From the NCBI RefSeq assembly GCF_001436375.1, contig NZ_AZGA01000001.1, positions 1-64,000 of the forward strand: DNA of 64,000 bases. The letters run 5' to 3'. Position numbers and translations under genes: made by a program. Under the pieces are notes generated by a model that did not search any database, was not told the origin of the DNA, and worked only from the letters and a program-made list of their open reading frames with translations. Numbering within the stretch: position 1 is the first letter of the stretch; each line of letters opens with the position of its first letter. The DNA comes from Agrilactobacillus composti DSM 18527 = JCM 14202. GTDB lineage: Bacteria > Bacillota > Bacilli > Lactobacillales > Lactobacillaceae. Below are positions 10,001 to 17,424 of the stretch, piece after piece.

Positions 10001-10640
10001 ATTAAAACGCGGATTAGATGAAATTGGACCAGTTAATTTGAATGCCATTGATGATTATCAAACCACAAAGTCACGTTATGACTTTTTGACCCAACAAAGA
10101 GATGATCTCCTGACAGCTCAAACAACGCTCATGGCTACGATTCATGAATTGGATCAAGAAGTTAGCGCCCGTTTTGAAAAAACATTCAATGATGTTTCTA
10201 AGGCTTTTACGACAGTTTTTCCACAAATGTTTGGCGGTGGTCACGCCCGCTTGGATTTGACTGATCCAGCGGACATGTTAACGACGGGGGTTGAAATTAA
10301 AGCTTCACCCCCAGGCAAAAAATTGCAACGCTTGAGCTTACTGTCTGGTGGCGAACGGGCCTTGACGGCGATAACATTACTTTTTGCGATTATTAAAGTC
10401 CGACCAGTGCCATTTTGTATTTTAGATGAAGTTGAGGCGTCCTTGGATGATACCAATGTAGATCGTTATGCCGACTTTATGCGAGCTTATGATGCTGATA
10501 CACAATTTATTGTTATCACGCACCGGAAGGGGACCATGATGCGGGCAAATCGCCTGTACGGTGTTACAATGGAGGAGTCTGGGGTGTCAAAAATCGTCTC
10601 AGTTACTTTAACCGAACAAGCAGCTAGCACCGAATCTTAG
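7071..10640 (+). CDS. smc: Chromosome partition protein SMC
   Basis: A 1189-residue ATPase that condenses and aligns bacterial chromosomes together with ScpA and ScpB. The Walker A motif GPNGSGKS is at residues 31-38. Two long coiled-coil arms flank a hinge domain starting near residue 500, and the C-terminal head has the ABC signature LLSGGERALTA near 1089 followed by Walker B ending LDEVEASLD. The arms are notably rich in glutamine, with repeated short QQ and QQQ runs. The ATG is preceded by GGAG. Spacing to rnc (19 bases) and ftsY (15 bases) suggests one operon. Confidence 0.97.
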   Translation: MPLSSLKIVGFKSFADPTTLNFAPGVTGIVGPNGSGKSNITEAVRWAMGEQSAKGLRGERMPDVIFAGTQLRPPLNLAEVTLIFDNRGRALKNDADTLEITRKIFRDGESEFYINKKACRLKDIASLFMDSGIGKESFSIISQGKVEAIFNSRAEDRRSIIEETAGVHQYKVQKDTALQKLQHTSDNLDRVADIVTEIEGRLEPLHEQSSLAKEYLEQKKAYDQLHKSWLVLNIDDKNQDKQTAQLKLHELKQTLQQLTMNRDRLTKALTTLKVTQGEVDQTLDEKQQILLTTTKDLEAQKGQLLVFTQQTDQSSDQLAEHEKSVQQLRTELQTLQHTGAVLQTKAQALLNQQQQLHDDIANLQQLAGHSKDDITKQIQARNDTYVDLLQRNAQIRNSIVMLTKQQSILDTQIQRIQTQQIEKQQQHAALSEQITQLTQAMATKAHAQESVVQKLAEIQAKVQAAQTTYQHQRSDLLNATQIYQQAQTKLASLKALQKEFTGFYQGPKYILKHRGQLPHVYGAVAELIEVPQRYQISIETTLGAQLQNIVVGDEQAAKQGIQLLRQQHQGRATFLPLNRIRQFNVAATTRAQLAHMAGFLGVASELVHFEDKFQPVVQHLLGTLLVVDTIDHGIALAQAIAHRYRIVTLKGDVISTSGAMSGGAAVQHSNNLLQQKQEIQQAQAQITAMDQALTAKQAQLKAQQTTVATLLGQQTHLQTQRNDQSTTTSSEAEKLTQLKTEADYISRELKTLAYNLDNSKQQQADLAQDLTQNQQEKAQLNATMQQTQTEVDQFKASLADYDSQQAEVTAKLNQALIQASGLKEQVKAKEQQVTANQQRQQVVTQQLRTLTEKITTIKAQSSQQVTSKTALKAAIKSSQDALKKTTATITQLQEQRRVQKTQIERDQNELTRQIELVEATRTEQATTEQTVKLLTRQIGEHLNDLEANYHESYEALKAKVGQLNGQDKAAMNQRLKLLKRGLDEIGPVNLNAIDDYQTTKSRYDFLTQQRDDLLTAQTTLMATIHELDQEVSARFEKTFNDVSKAFTTVFPQMFGGGHARLDLTDPADMLTTGVEIKASPPGKKLQRLSLLSGGERALTAITLLFAIIKVRPVPFCILDEVEASLDDTNVDRYADFMRAYDADTQFIVITHRKGTMMRANRLYGVTMEESGVSKIVSVTLTEQAASTES

Positions 10641-10655
10641 AAAAGGAGCATCAGT

Positions 10656-11759
10656 ATGGGATTATTTGATAAAATCAAACAGGCTTTTACTGGCAACAAA
10701 GCTGAAGAAAAAGTGCCAGAAGCCCAACAAGAAACCACTGAGAAATATGACGCCGGTTTAAAAAAATCCCGGCAAACTTTTGGAGAGAAAATCAATGCCT
10801 TATTTGCCAATTTTCGCACTGTTGATGAAGCTTTCTTTGATGATTTAGAAGAAATGCTGATTGAATCTGATGTGGGCTATGAAACAGCTTTAAAGATCAG
10901 TGATGCCTTACGTGAAGAAGTTAAACTTAAAAATGTAAAACGGACCGACGAAGTATCCCAAGTGATTGTTCAAAAGTTAGTGGATATTTATGGTGAAGCT
11001 GGCGAAAAAGAAGATAATACCTTGCACTATGCCGAAGAAGGCCCTACGGTCTTTTTATTTGTTGGTGTGAATGGTGCTGGCAAAACTACCACGGTGGGTA
11101 AATTGGCCCATCGCCTGCAAAGCCAAGGTAAAAAAGTTCTTTTAGCAGCTGCAGATACATTTAGAGCCGGGGCCATCGAACAGTTGCAAGAATGGGGCAA
11201 ACGTGATCAAGTGCCAGTCATTGCCAGTGCGGCTGGTAGTGATCCGGCATCAGTGGTTTATGATGCGGTTGAGGCAACAATTGCGCAGCAAGCGGACGTT
11301 TTACTGGTGGATACGGCTGGTCGTCTTCAAAATAAAGTGAATTTGATGAAAGAACTTGAGAAAATCAAGCGGGTCATTCAAAAAGAACTCCCCAATGCGC
11401 CCCAAGAAGTGTTATTAGTGCTAGATGCGACTACCGGTCAAAATGCCCTGTCTCAGGCCAAACAATTTAATGAAACCACGCAAGTTTCTGGGATTGTTTT
11501 AACCAAGTTAGATGGCACCGCCAAAGGTGGAATCGTCTTAGCTATTCGTAATGAATTGCATATTCCTGTGAAACTAGTAGGTTTGGGTGAGCAAATGGAT
11601 GACTTACAAGACTTTAAACCTGATGAATTTGTCTATGGTTTATTCAAGGGCTTAATCGCGCCCACGAAAGCAGCACAATCTGAAGATTCGGATGCTGTAA
11701 AAGCCACTGAAGATAATGCGCAAACCACACCGACGGATACCCACGACCCAGAAAAGTAG
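10656..11759 (+). CDS. ftsY: Signal recognition particle receptor FtsY
   Basis: A 367-residue SRP-family GTPase that receives Ffh-ribosome complexes at the membrane. After a short acidic/basic N-terminal region (about 1-60) comes the NG domain, with GVNGAGKTT (G1), DTAGR (G3) and TKLDGTAKGG (G4) in order. The last 27 residues form an acidic Asp/Thr-rich tail that follows the conserved domain, which is less usual than an acidic N-terminal region. The ribosome site AAGGAG precedes ATG 10656. Its stop is next to the start of ylxM, and ffh follows, so both halves of the SRP targeting pathway are encoded together. Confidence 0.97.
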   Translation: MGLFDKIKQAFTGNKAEEKVPEAQQETTEKYDAGLKKSRQTFGEKINALFANFRTVDEAFFDDLEEMLIESDVGYETALKISDALREEVKLKNVKRTDEVSQVIVQKLVDIYGEAGEKEDNTLHYAEEGPTVFLFVGVNGAGKTTTVGKLAHRLQSQGKKVLLAAADTFRAGAIEQLQEWGKRDQVPVIASAAGSDPASVVYDAVEATIAQQADVLLVDTAGRLQNKVNLMKELEKIKRVIQKELPNAPQEVLLVLDATTGQNALSQAKQFNETTQVSGIVLTKLDGTAKGGIVLAIRNELHIPVKLVGLGEQMDDLQDFKPDEFVYGLFKGLIAPTKAAQSEDSDAVKATEDNAQTTPTDTHDPEK

Positions 11760-11768
11760 GTGAATGGT

Positions 11769-12110
11769 TTGGAACTTGAGAAAAATAATCGAGTTAATGA
11801 ATTGTTTGATTTTTATGGCTCTTTATTAACCAAAAAACAAAATGATTACATTCAGTTTTACTATCGTGATGATTATTCTTTGGGGGAAATTGCTGAAACG
11901 TTTTCGGTGAGTCGGCAAGCCGTTTACGACAACATCCATCGCACCGAGCAAATCTTGAGTGATTACGAGAGCAAACTTAAACTCTATGAACACTATCAAC
12001 AGCAAAGCACCACGATTGATCAGTTAGAAAAATATATTGCAAAAACTTATCCAGATGATACAGTATTAAGAGACCTAGTAACGCATTTAGAACATACATT
12101 AGATGATTAA
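11769..12110 (+). CDS. ylxM: YlxM family SRP-associated helix-turn-helix protein
   Basis: A 113-residue protein of the YlxM/p13 family, which sits in the ftsY-ffh region in Firmicutes and has been reported to bind SRP components. A helix-turn-helix is visible in the segment [19 protein letters not shown] (about residues 38-56), followed by a charged helical tail. The likely start is TTG 11769, placing [16 protein letters not shown] at the N-terminus as in the family; the GTG at 11760 overlaps the ftsY stop and the AGGTGA ribosome site. It is translated in step with ftsY and ffh. Confidence 0.93.
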   Translation: MELEKNNRVNELFDFYGSLLTKKQNDYIQFYYRDDYSLGEIAETFSVSRQAVYDNIHRTEQILSDYESKLKLYEHYQQQSTTIDQLEKYIAKTYPDDTVLRDLVTHLEHTLDD

Positions 12111-12125
12111 AAAGGAATGATAAAT

Positions 12126-13562
12126 TTGGCTTTTGAAAGTCTCTCTGAACGCCTTCAAAATGCCATCGGTAAGCTACGTAAGAAGGGGAAAGTTTCTGAA
12201 GCAGACGTGCGCGAAATGATGCGTGAAGTTCGTTTAGCCCTTTTAGAAGCCGATGTCAATTTTACCGTTGTTAAAGATTTTGTGAAAAAAGTTCGTGATC
12301 GCGCAGTTGGTGCGGAGGTATTGGATAGTTTATCACCGGCCCAACAAGTAATTAAAATCGTGAATGATGAATTGACGAAGACCATGGGGGAAGCTGCAGC
12401 ACCCTTGAATAAAGCGCCGCATATTCCCACCATTATCATGATGGTGGGGTTGCAAGGTGCTGGTAAAACCACGACGGCAGGTAAGTTAGCCAATTATTTA
12501 ATGAAGACGCAAAAAGCGCGGCCATTAATGATTGCTGCCGATGTTTATCGGCCAGCCGCCGTGGATCAATTAAAAACGATTGGGCAACAATTGGACGTGC
12601 CAGTTTTTGATATGGGTACGGATCATGATCCTGTGGATATTGTGAAACAAGGGATGGTCCAAGCTGATTTGCAAAAAAATGACTACGTCATTATTGATAC
12701 TGCTGGTCGCTTGCAAATTGATGATAAATTAATGACCGAACTTGCTAATATTGAAAATGAAGTTCATCCCACGGAAATTTTACTGACTGTTGATGCCATG
12801 ACTGGTCAAGCAGCCACAGAAGTTGCTGAAGGTTTTAATAAACGCTTGAATATCACCGGGGTCGTCTTGACCAAGTTAGATGGGGATACTCGTGGTGGGG
12901 CAGCTTTGTCTATTCGCGAAGTAACTGGCAAGCCGATCAAGTTTACCGGGCAAGGTGAAAAACTCGATCAACTAGATGTCTTTTATCCTGATCGAATGGC
13001 TAATCGGATCTTGGGGATGGGGGATATGTTATCTCTGATCGAAAAGGCCCAAACGGACTATGACGAAAAGCAAGCGCAAGAAATGGCCGATAAAATCAAA
13101 GAGAATAGTTTTGATTTTAATGACTTTTTGGATCAAATGGATCAGATTCAAAACATGGGACCTATTGATGAAATCATGAAAATGATTCCAGGGATGGCTA
13201 ATAATCCGGCTATGAAAAATATGAACATCCAGCCAAAAGACTTGGATCATATTAAAGCGATTGTTTATTCCATGACCCCCCAGGAGCGGGAAAATCCGGA
13301 TTTATTAAATGCCAGTCGTAAACGGCGGCTAGCCGGCGGGTCTGGTCGGCCGGTTCAAGAAGTTAATCGGGTGATCAAGCAATTTGATACTTCTAAAAAA
13401 ATGATGCAGCAAATGAGCAAGGGCAATATGAGTGGCATGGAGCAAATGCTGGGTAATGGTGTCCAGGGGCGCCTGGGCAAAATGGCCATGCACTCCATGG
13501 CCCGTAAGCAAAAGAAACGTAAGAAAAAGCGCTTAAAAAATGCAAAACGGTTTAAATCTTAA
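12126..13562 (+). CDS. ffh: Signal recognition particle protein Ffh
   Basis: A 478-residue GTPase that binds signal sequences of nascent membrane and secreted proteins. The N domain is followed by the G domain with GLQGAGKTT, DTAGRLQ and TKLDGDTRGG. The C-terminal M domain is strongly methionine-rich (for example QNMGPIDEIMKMIPGM) and ends in a very basic lysine/arginine tail that contacts SRP RNA. The start chosen is TTG 12126 (MAFESLSERL, the family N-terminus), 9 bases after AAGGA; an ATG at 12117 is in frame but overlaps that site. It closes the ftsY-ylxM-ffh unit. Confidence 0.97.
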   Translation: MAFESLSERLQNAIGKLRKKGKVSEADVREMMREVRLALLEADVNFTVVKDFVKKVRDRAVGAEVLDSLSPAQQVIKIVNDELTKTMGEAAAPLNKAPHIPTIIMMVGLQGAGKTTTAGKLANYLMKTQKARPLMIAADVYRPAAVDQLKTIGQQLDVPVFDMGTDHDPVDIVKQGMVQADLQKNDYVIIDTAGRLQIDDKLMTELANIENEVHPTEILLTVDAMTGQAATEVAEGFNKRLNITGVVLTKLDGDTRGGAALSIREVTGKPIKFTGQGEKLDQLDVFYPDRMANRILGMGDMLSLIEKAQTDYDEKQAQEMADKIKENSFDFNDFLDQMDQIQNMGPIDEIMKMIPGMANNPAMKNMNIQPKDLDHIKAIVYSMTPQERENPDLLNASRKRRLAGGSGRPVQEVNRVIKQFDTSKKMMQQMSKGNMSGMEQMLGNGVQGRLGKMAMHSMARKQKKRKKKRLKNAKRFKS

Positions 13563-13580
13563 ACTGTAAAGAAAAAACTC

Positions 13581-13609
13581 TTTACATGTGGGATGAATAC
13601 TGGTATATT
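13581..13609 (+). promoter_or_regulatory. Strong promoter of rpsP
   Basis: TTTACA (13581-13586), 17-base spacer, TATATT (13604-13609) preceded by TGG as an extended -10 element. Confidence 0.8.
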
Positions 13610-13644
13610 TATTTGCGTTGATAAAATATTTGGAGGTGTCATAT

Positions 13645-13920
13645 TTGGCTGTAAAAATTCGCATGAAACGTATGGGTTCTAAACGTAAACCTTTCTACCG
13701 TATCGTAGTTGCTGATTCTCGCGCACCACGTGATGGTCGTTTTATTCAAGAAGTTGGTTTCTATAACCCAATTTCTGAACCAGTTCAATTAAAACTGGAT
13801 GAAGACGTAATCTTAGATTGGTTGCAAAAAGGTGCTCAACCTTCAGATACTGTTCATAATTTACTTTCTTCTCAAGGTATTATGAAGAAATATCATGAAG
13901 CACGTTTTGCTAAGAAATAA
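13645..13920 (+). CDS. rpsP: 30S ribosomal protein S16
   Basis: A 91-residue S16 protein of the small ribosomal subunit. The family hallmark [21 protein letters not shown] opens the protein (given here as its key parts MKRMG, KRKPFYR and VADSR), followed by IQEVGFYNP and a C-terminal [12 protein letters not shown] segment. The start is TTG 13645, 8 bases after GGAGGTG; an in-frame upstream TTG at 13618 lies before that site. It heads the khpA-rimM-trmD block as in most Firmicutes and has its own strong promoter. Confidence 0.97.
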   Translation: MAVKIRMKRMGSKRKPFYRIVVADSRAPRDGRFIQEVGFYNPISEPVQLKLDEDVILDWLQKGAQPSDTVHNLLSSQGIMKKYHEARFAKK

Positions 13921-13927
13921 TTAAATT

Positions 13928-14164
13928 ATGGTAGATATTACAAAATTGATCGAAGTCATTGTGAAGCCGATGTGCAGTTATCCGGAGAAGTTTAAGTTAA
14001 AGCAACATGAATCAGATAAATTTATGGAGTTTGATTTAAGCCTTGATCCAGAAGACGTTGGTCGTATTATTGGTCGTCAAGGACGTGTTGTGCAAGCAAT
14101 TCGCAACATTGTCTATGCGGCTAAAACAGACTACGGTAAACGCGTTCGATTGAATATTAATTAA
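13928..14164 (+). CDS. khpA: KH-domain RNA-binding protein KhpA
   Basis: A 78-residue protein consisting of a single KH domain, with the GRIIGRQGRVVQAIRNI loop that grips RNA (about residues 43-60). In streptococci and lactobacilli KhpA pairs with KhpB/EloR and affects cell elongation and division, and binds many small RNAs. It begins 7 bases after rpsP without a distinct ribosome site of its own, so translation is probably coupled. A terminator follows at 14225. Confidence 0.94.
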   Translation: MVDITKLIEVIVKPMCSYPEKFKLKQHESDKFMEFDLSLDPEDVGRIIGRQGRVVQAIRNIVYAAKTDYGKRVRLNIN

Positions 14165-14224
14165 TAGTATTCGTTAAATTTTTGAACAATAGGCAACTAT
14201 TGTGGCAATATCTTATCTGTATGT

Positions 14225-14258
14225 AGAGGCTGGACAGTTTGTCAGGCCTCTATTTTCT
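14225..14258 (+). terminator. Intrinsic terminator after khpA
   Basis: AGAGGCTGGACA pairs with TGTCAGGCCTCT around GTTT with one mismatch and one wobble pair, followed by ATTTTCTT. It separates rpsP-khpA from rimM-trmD. The stem base resembles the hairpin at 2587. Confidence 0.85.
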
Positions 14259-14293
14259 TATACTAATTTAGATCAGTGGGATTGGAGATAGAG

Positions 14294-14827
14294 ATGACGG
14301 AGCAAAAATATTATAAAGTCGGTAAGATTGTCAATACACAAGGCATCAAAGGTGAAGTTCGCGTCATGGCTGAAACAGATTTTAGTGACCGGCGCTTTGC
14401 CATCGGCGCCAAGTTATATATTGATGCCAAAACTGAGAAAATACCGGTGCAGATCGTCTCAGTCCGCAAGCAGAAAAACCTCTGGATCGTTAAGTTTGAC
14501 GCCTTTTCAGATATCAATGCTGTGGAGTTGTATAAAGGGGCCGATCTATTGGTTGCCAATGACGACCGGGCAGCAGATGAATTAAATGACGATGAATATT
14601 ACTATCATGATATTATTGGCTTAAATATTATTGATGCCACCACGACGGAGGTATATGGGCCAGTCAAAGAGATTTTGGCACTGGGGCCAAACGATGTTTG
14701 GGTAGTTGATTCCCCGAAATATGGGGAGATCTTGATCCCGTTTTTAAAGGCTATTTTTAAAAAGATTGATATTCAAGCAGGGACAGCGCTTGTTGAACTT
14801 CCGGAGGGTTTGATTCGTGAAAATTAG
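14294..14827 (+). CDS. rimM: Ribosome maturation factor RimM
   Basis: A 177-residue two-domain protein that assists 30S head assembly and interacts with S19. The N-terminal RimM domain opens YYKVGKIVNTQGIKGEVRV, and the C-terminal PRC-barrel domain starts near the DDEYYYHDIIGL segment. The start is ATG 14294 behind GGAGA; a GTG at 14276 in the same frame precedes that site. The last 11 bases overlap trmD, its usual partner, pointing to translational coupling. Confidence 0.95.
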   Translation: MTEQKYYKVGKIVNTQGIKGEVRVMAETDFSDRRFAIGAKLYIDAKTEKIPVQIVSVRKQKNLWIVKFDAFSDINAVELYKGADLLVANDDRAADELNDDEYYYHDIIGLNIIDATTTEVYGPVKEILALGPNDVWVVDSPKYGEILIPFLKAIFKKIDIQAGTALVELPEGLIREN

Positions 14828-15545
14828 TGTGCTGACGTTATTTCCTGAGATGTTCACGCCATTGAATACATCGCTTTTAGGTAAAGCTCAGGAAAAAGCT
14901 ATTTTAGAGATAAACTTGATTAATTTTAGAGATTTTGCAATCAATAAACATCAACAAGTCGATGACACGCCTTATGGTGGCGGTGCGGGGATGTTATTAA
15001 TGCCCCAGCCCATTTATCGGGCCATGGCGACTTTGGGTGATAACCCCAAAAGACGGGTCATTATCTTAGATCCTGCCGGACAAAGATTTGATCAAAAAAT
15101 GGCACAGTCTATGGCCCAAGAACAAGAGCTAGCTTTTATTTGTGGTCATTATGAAGGCTATGATCATCGTATTTATGATTTGGCAACAGATGTGGTTTCA
15201 ATTGGGGATTTTGTGGTGACCGGCGGTGAGTTAGGCGCCATGGTGATGATAGACGCAATTTCTCGGTTAATACCTGGGGTGTTAGGCAATACGGCTTCAG
15301 CTGGTTCAGATTCATTTTCCAAAGGATTATTGGAATACCCGCAATACACTCGTCCTGAGGTGTATGACAACAAAGTCGTCCCCCAGGTATTATTGAGTGG
15401 CAACCACGAAAAAATTCGTCAGTGGCGGTTATATCAGTCCTTAAAGCGGACCTATGAACAACGCCCTGAGTTATTGCAAAATCTAGATTTGCCCGAAGAA
15501 GCCCAGAAAATGGTACGAGCCATTAAAAACAATGTCCCCTGTTAA
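14817..15545 (+). CDS. trmD: tRNA (guanine-37-N1)-methyltransferase TrmD
   Basis: A 242-residue SPOUT-class enzyme that methylates G37 next to the anticodon, preventing frameshifting. The trefoil-knot AdoMet site is visible in GDFVVTGGELGAM and the following IPGVLG, and the active-site region DDTPYGGGAGM is near residue 50. It starts with GTG 14817 inside the end of rimM, with GGAGGG upstream. Length is normal. The next gene, rplS, has its own promoter and leader. Confidence 0.96.
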   Translation: MKISVLTLFPEMFTPLNTSLLGKAQEKAILEINLINFRDFAINKHQQVDDTPYGGGAGMLLMPQPIYRAMATLGDNPKRRVIILDPAGQRFDQKMAQSMAQEQELAFICGHYEGYDHRIYDLATDVVSIGDFVVTGGELGAMVMIDAISRLIPGVLGNTASAGSDSFSKGLLEYPQYTRPEVYDNKVVPQVLLSGNHEKIRQWRLYQSLKRTYEQRPELLQNLDLPEEAQKMVRAIKNNVPC

Positions 15546-15554
15546 GAAAAAATC

Positions 15555-15583
15555 TTTACACGCATAGATTTCTATGCTAGTAT
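15555..15583 (+). promoter_or_regulatory. Strong promoter of rplS
   Basis: TTTACA (15555-15560), exactly 17 bases, TAGTAT (15578-15583) with TGC directly before it. The promoter begins right after the trmD stop. Confidence 0.8.
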
Positions 15584-15610
15584 TTTAACTTGTGATGTAT
15601 GATCACTATC

Positions 15611-15651
15611 AACAACATTCCGCTGGGGGTACTTGACTTACGAATGTTTGT
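15611..15651 (+). ncRNA. Candidate L19 (rplS) leader structure
   Basis: AACATTC (15614-15620) pairs with GAATGTT (15642-15648), with outer ACA/TGT pairing possible through a bulge. Inside, GTA (15629-15631) pairs with TAC (15639-15641), leaving an unpaired purine-rich CGCTGGGG on the 5' side. The layout, just before the ribosome site of rplS, fits the known Firmicutes L19 leader family, thought to bind L19 for autoregulation. The assignment rests on position and shape, not on a covariance search. Confidence 0.6.
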
Positions 15652-15669
15652 TATAAAGGAGAGCTTAAA

Positions 15670-16017
15670 ATGAATCCATTGATTCAAGAATTAACTAAAG
15701 GCCAATTACGGACAGATATCCCAGATTTTCGTCCTGGGGATTCCGTTCGTGTTCACGTACGAGTTGTCGAAGGCACGCGTGAACGTATCCAGTTATTTGA
15801 AGGCGTTGTAATCAAACGTCGCGGGACTGGTATCCAAGCAACTTATACTGTTCGTAAGATCAGTAGTGGTGTTGGTGTTGAGAGAACATTCCCATTGCAT
15901 ACGCCGCGTGTCGCTGAAATTGAAGTTACACGTCATGGCCGTGTACGCCGTGCGAAACTTTATTACTTACGTGCATTACGTGGTAAAGCAGCTAGAATTA
16001 AAGAAGCACGTCGTTAA
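15670..16017 (+). CDS. rplS: 50S ribosomal protein L19
   Basis: A 115-residue large-subunit protein located at the subunit interface. Family segments are clear: [24 protein letters not shown], and the closing [18 protein letters not shown]. The ATG follows AAGGAGAG. It is monocistronic, with a strong promoter, a structured leader and a terminator of its own. Confidence 0.98.
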   Translation: MNPLIQELTKGQLRTDIPDFRPGDSVRVHVRVVEGTRERIQLFEGVVIKRRGTGIQATYTVRKISSGVGVERTFPLHTPRVAEIEVTRHGRVRRAKLYYLRALRGKAARIKEARR

Positions 16018-16025
16018 TAAAAAAA

Positions 16026-16062
16026 CTGCAAGTTACCCCAGTGGGCTACTTGCAGCTTTTTT
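16026..16062. terminator. Bidirectional terminator between rplS and lexA
   Basis: CTGCAAGT...ACTTGCAG with inner CCC/GGG pairing around CAGT (16026-16055), T-run after it on the plus strand and an A-run before it. It can end both rplS and the convergent lexA transcript. Confidence 0.9.
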
Positions 16063-16081
16063 AATAGTTCTTAAAGTTAGC

Positions 16082-16702
16082 TTAGACGGTATCACGGTAT
16101 AAACTGATTACTTTGCCTAAAATGGTAACACTATCTAAAATAATTGGGGCATAAGCATCGTTTTCAGGCTGTAAGCGATACTGATTTTGCTCGCGGAAGA
16201 AACGTTTGCAGGTGGCTTCGTCATCGTCAGTCATGGCAATAACAATGTCACCATTATCTGCATAGGTTTGTTTGCGAACAATAACTTTGTCATTATTCAA
16301 AATACCAGCATTGATCATACTATCCCCGTGGATAGTCAACATAAAGACATCTCTAGCATCAGTAATATTAGGTGGGATTGGAAAATACTCTGTGGCATTT
16401 TCAACTGCTAAAATAGGTACACCAGCAGTTACCACCCCCAATAGCGGAATTTTACGAGGTGGTTGACCGATGGCATCCAAGCCAGCAGCAGTTAATTCAA
16501 TCGCCCGGGGTTTGGTGGGATCTTTTTGAATATAGCCCTTCTTTTGCAACCGTTGCAGATGGCCGTGAACCGTTGACGTTGAAGAAAGATCAACGGCCTC
16601 ACCAATTTCACGAACAGTTGGCGGATAACCATGGATATTAACTTGTTCAAAAATGAAACGTAGAATTTCCAATTGTTTGGAGTTTTCAGTTTTCTTTGGC
16701 AT
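16082..16702 (-). CDS. lexA: SOS repressor LexA
   Basis: A 206-residue repressor of DNA damage genes that cleaves itself when RecA is activated. The N-terminal winged helix-turn-helix includes [20 protein letters not shown] (about 27-46). The scissile bond is Ala93-Gly94 in VVTAGV, and the catalytic pair is Ser128 (in GDSM) and Lys166 (in ATCKRF). The start is ATG 16702 behind GAGGTG; an in-frame GTG further upstream lacks a ribosome site. It diverges from ynzC across a short region holding a LexA-box-like sequence, so autoregulation is likely. Confidence 0.96.
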   Translation of the reverse strand: MPKKTENSKQLEILRFIFEQVNIHGYPPTVREIGEAVDLSSTSTVHGHLQRLQKKGYIQKDPTKPRAIELTAAGLDAIGQPPRKIPLLGVVTAGVPILAVENATEYFPIPPNITDARDVFMLTIHGDSMINAGILNNDKVIVRKQTYADNGDIVIAMTDDDEATCKRFFREQNQYRLQPENDAYAPIILDSVTILGKVISLYRDTV

Positions 16703-16758
16703 ATTTTCACCTCTTATTTCTGTATAGTTTGAGTGTACCATACAACAAATTTCAGTTC

Positions 16759-16772
16759 AAAACAAACGTTCG
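16759..16772. promoter_or_regulatory. Candidate LexA operator
   Basis: On the minus strand the sequence reads CGAACGTTTGTTTT, matching the Gram-positive SOS box CGAAC-N4-GTTCG at all five left-half bases and three of the five right-half bases. It lies between lexA and ynzC where it could control both. Confidence 0.6.
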
Positions 16773-16793
16773 ATATTAGAAAGGAAGATTTGT

Positions 16794-17051
16794 ATGTCTG
16801 AAAAAAAAGACTTAGAGTCACAAGAACGTATCAAACGGATTAATGAATTAGCCCGTAAGAAAAAAGAACAAGGTTTAACAGAAGCAGAAAAACTGGAACA
16901 AGATAAATTACGCCAAGCGTACCTGGCAGACTTTAAAAATGGTTTCCGTTCCCAAATAGAGATGTTACGTGTTTTTGATAAAAATGGCAAGGAAGTTACT
17001 CCAAAAAAAGTTCAAAATATTCAAAGAAAAAAAGGATTACGTGACGATTAA
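16794..17051 (+). CDS. ynzC: DUF896 protein (YnzC family)
   Basis: An 85-residue, highly charged helical protein of the DUF896/YnzC family. The family pattern is visible: RIKRINELARKKKEQGLTEAE followed by RQAYLADFKNGFRSQIE (shown by key parts INELA-KKK and YL-DF), and a basic C-terminus. The function is not established. In Bacillus it is the last gene of the yneA-yneB-ynzC SOS operon opposite lexA; here it directly faces lexA with no division inhibitor yneA in between. A possible LexA box upstream suggests it is still DNA-damage-responsive. The ATG follows AAAGGA. Confidence 0.9.
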   Translation: MSEKKDLESQERIKRINELARKKKEQGLTEAEKLEQDKLRQAYLADFKNGFRSQIEMLRVFDKNGKEVTPKKVQNIQRKKGLRDD

Positions 17052-17061
17052 CTTTTTTATG

Positions 17062-17090
17062 TTTTCAAAACGGTTAGAGTTGTGTATGAT
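17062..17090 (+). promoter_or_regulatory. Probable promoter of yneF
   Basis: TTTTCA (17062-17067), 17-base spacer, TATGAT (17085-17090), about 35 bases before the yneF start. Confidence 0.55.
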
Positions 17091-17124
17091 TAAACGTGAA
17101 CATTTAACTAACGGAGGCAGATAA

Positions 17125-17367
17125 ATGAGTACAGGTTTAGCAATAACAATTGGTGTCGTCATCGGTTTGATCGTCGGCGTGATTGGTGGCTTTTTTATTG
17201 CCCGCCAATACATGAAGAAATATTTGACGGATAATCCGCCAATTAATGAAGACATGATGCGGACAATGATGACACAAATGGGCCAAAAACCCTCACAAAA
17301 ACGCTTGAATCAGATGATGATTGCGATGAAACAACAGCAAAAACAAGCAATGAATAAGAAAAAATAA
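17125..17367 (+). CDS. yneF: UPF0154 membrane protein (YneF family)
   Basis: An 80-residue protein of the YneF/UPF0154 family, function unknown. One glycine/valine-rich transmembrane helix covers about residues 5-25, followed by a cytoplasmic helical part with the family segment [14 protein letters not shown] and [11 protein letters not shown]. The tail is rich in methionine, glutamine and lysine. It has a GGAGG ribosome site and its own promoter. Family assignment is good; no function can be inferred. Confidence 0.9.
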   Translation: MSTGLAITIGVVIGLIVGVIGGFFIARQYMKKYLTDNPPINEDMMRTMMTQMGQKPSQKRLNQMMIAMKQQQKQAMNKKK

Positions 17368-17370
17368 AAA

Positions 17371-17407
17371 AAATCGTTAGGACCGCAATTTGGTCTTAAC
17401 GATTTTT
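17371..17407. terminator. Bidirectional terminator between yneF and plsC
   Basis: AAATCGTTAGGACC pairs with GGTCTTAACGATTT with one mismatch; A-run before and T-run after the stem. It serves yneF (plus) and the acyltransferase gene (minus). Confidence 0.9.
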
Positions 17408-17424
17408 TTAGCGAATGAAGCTGC

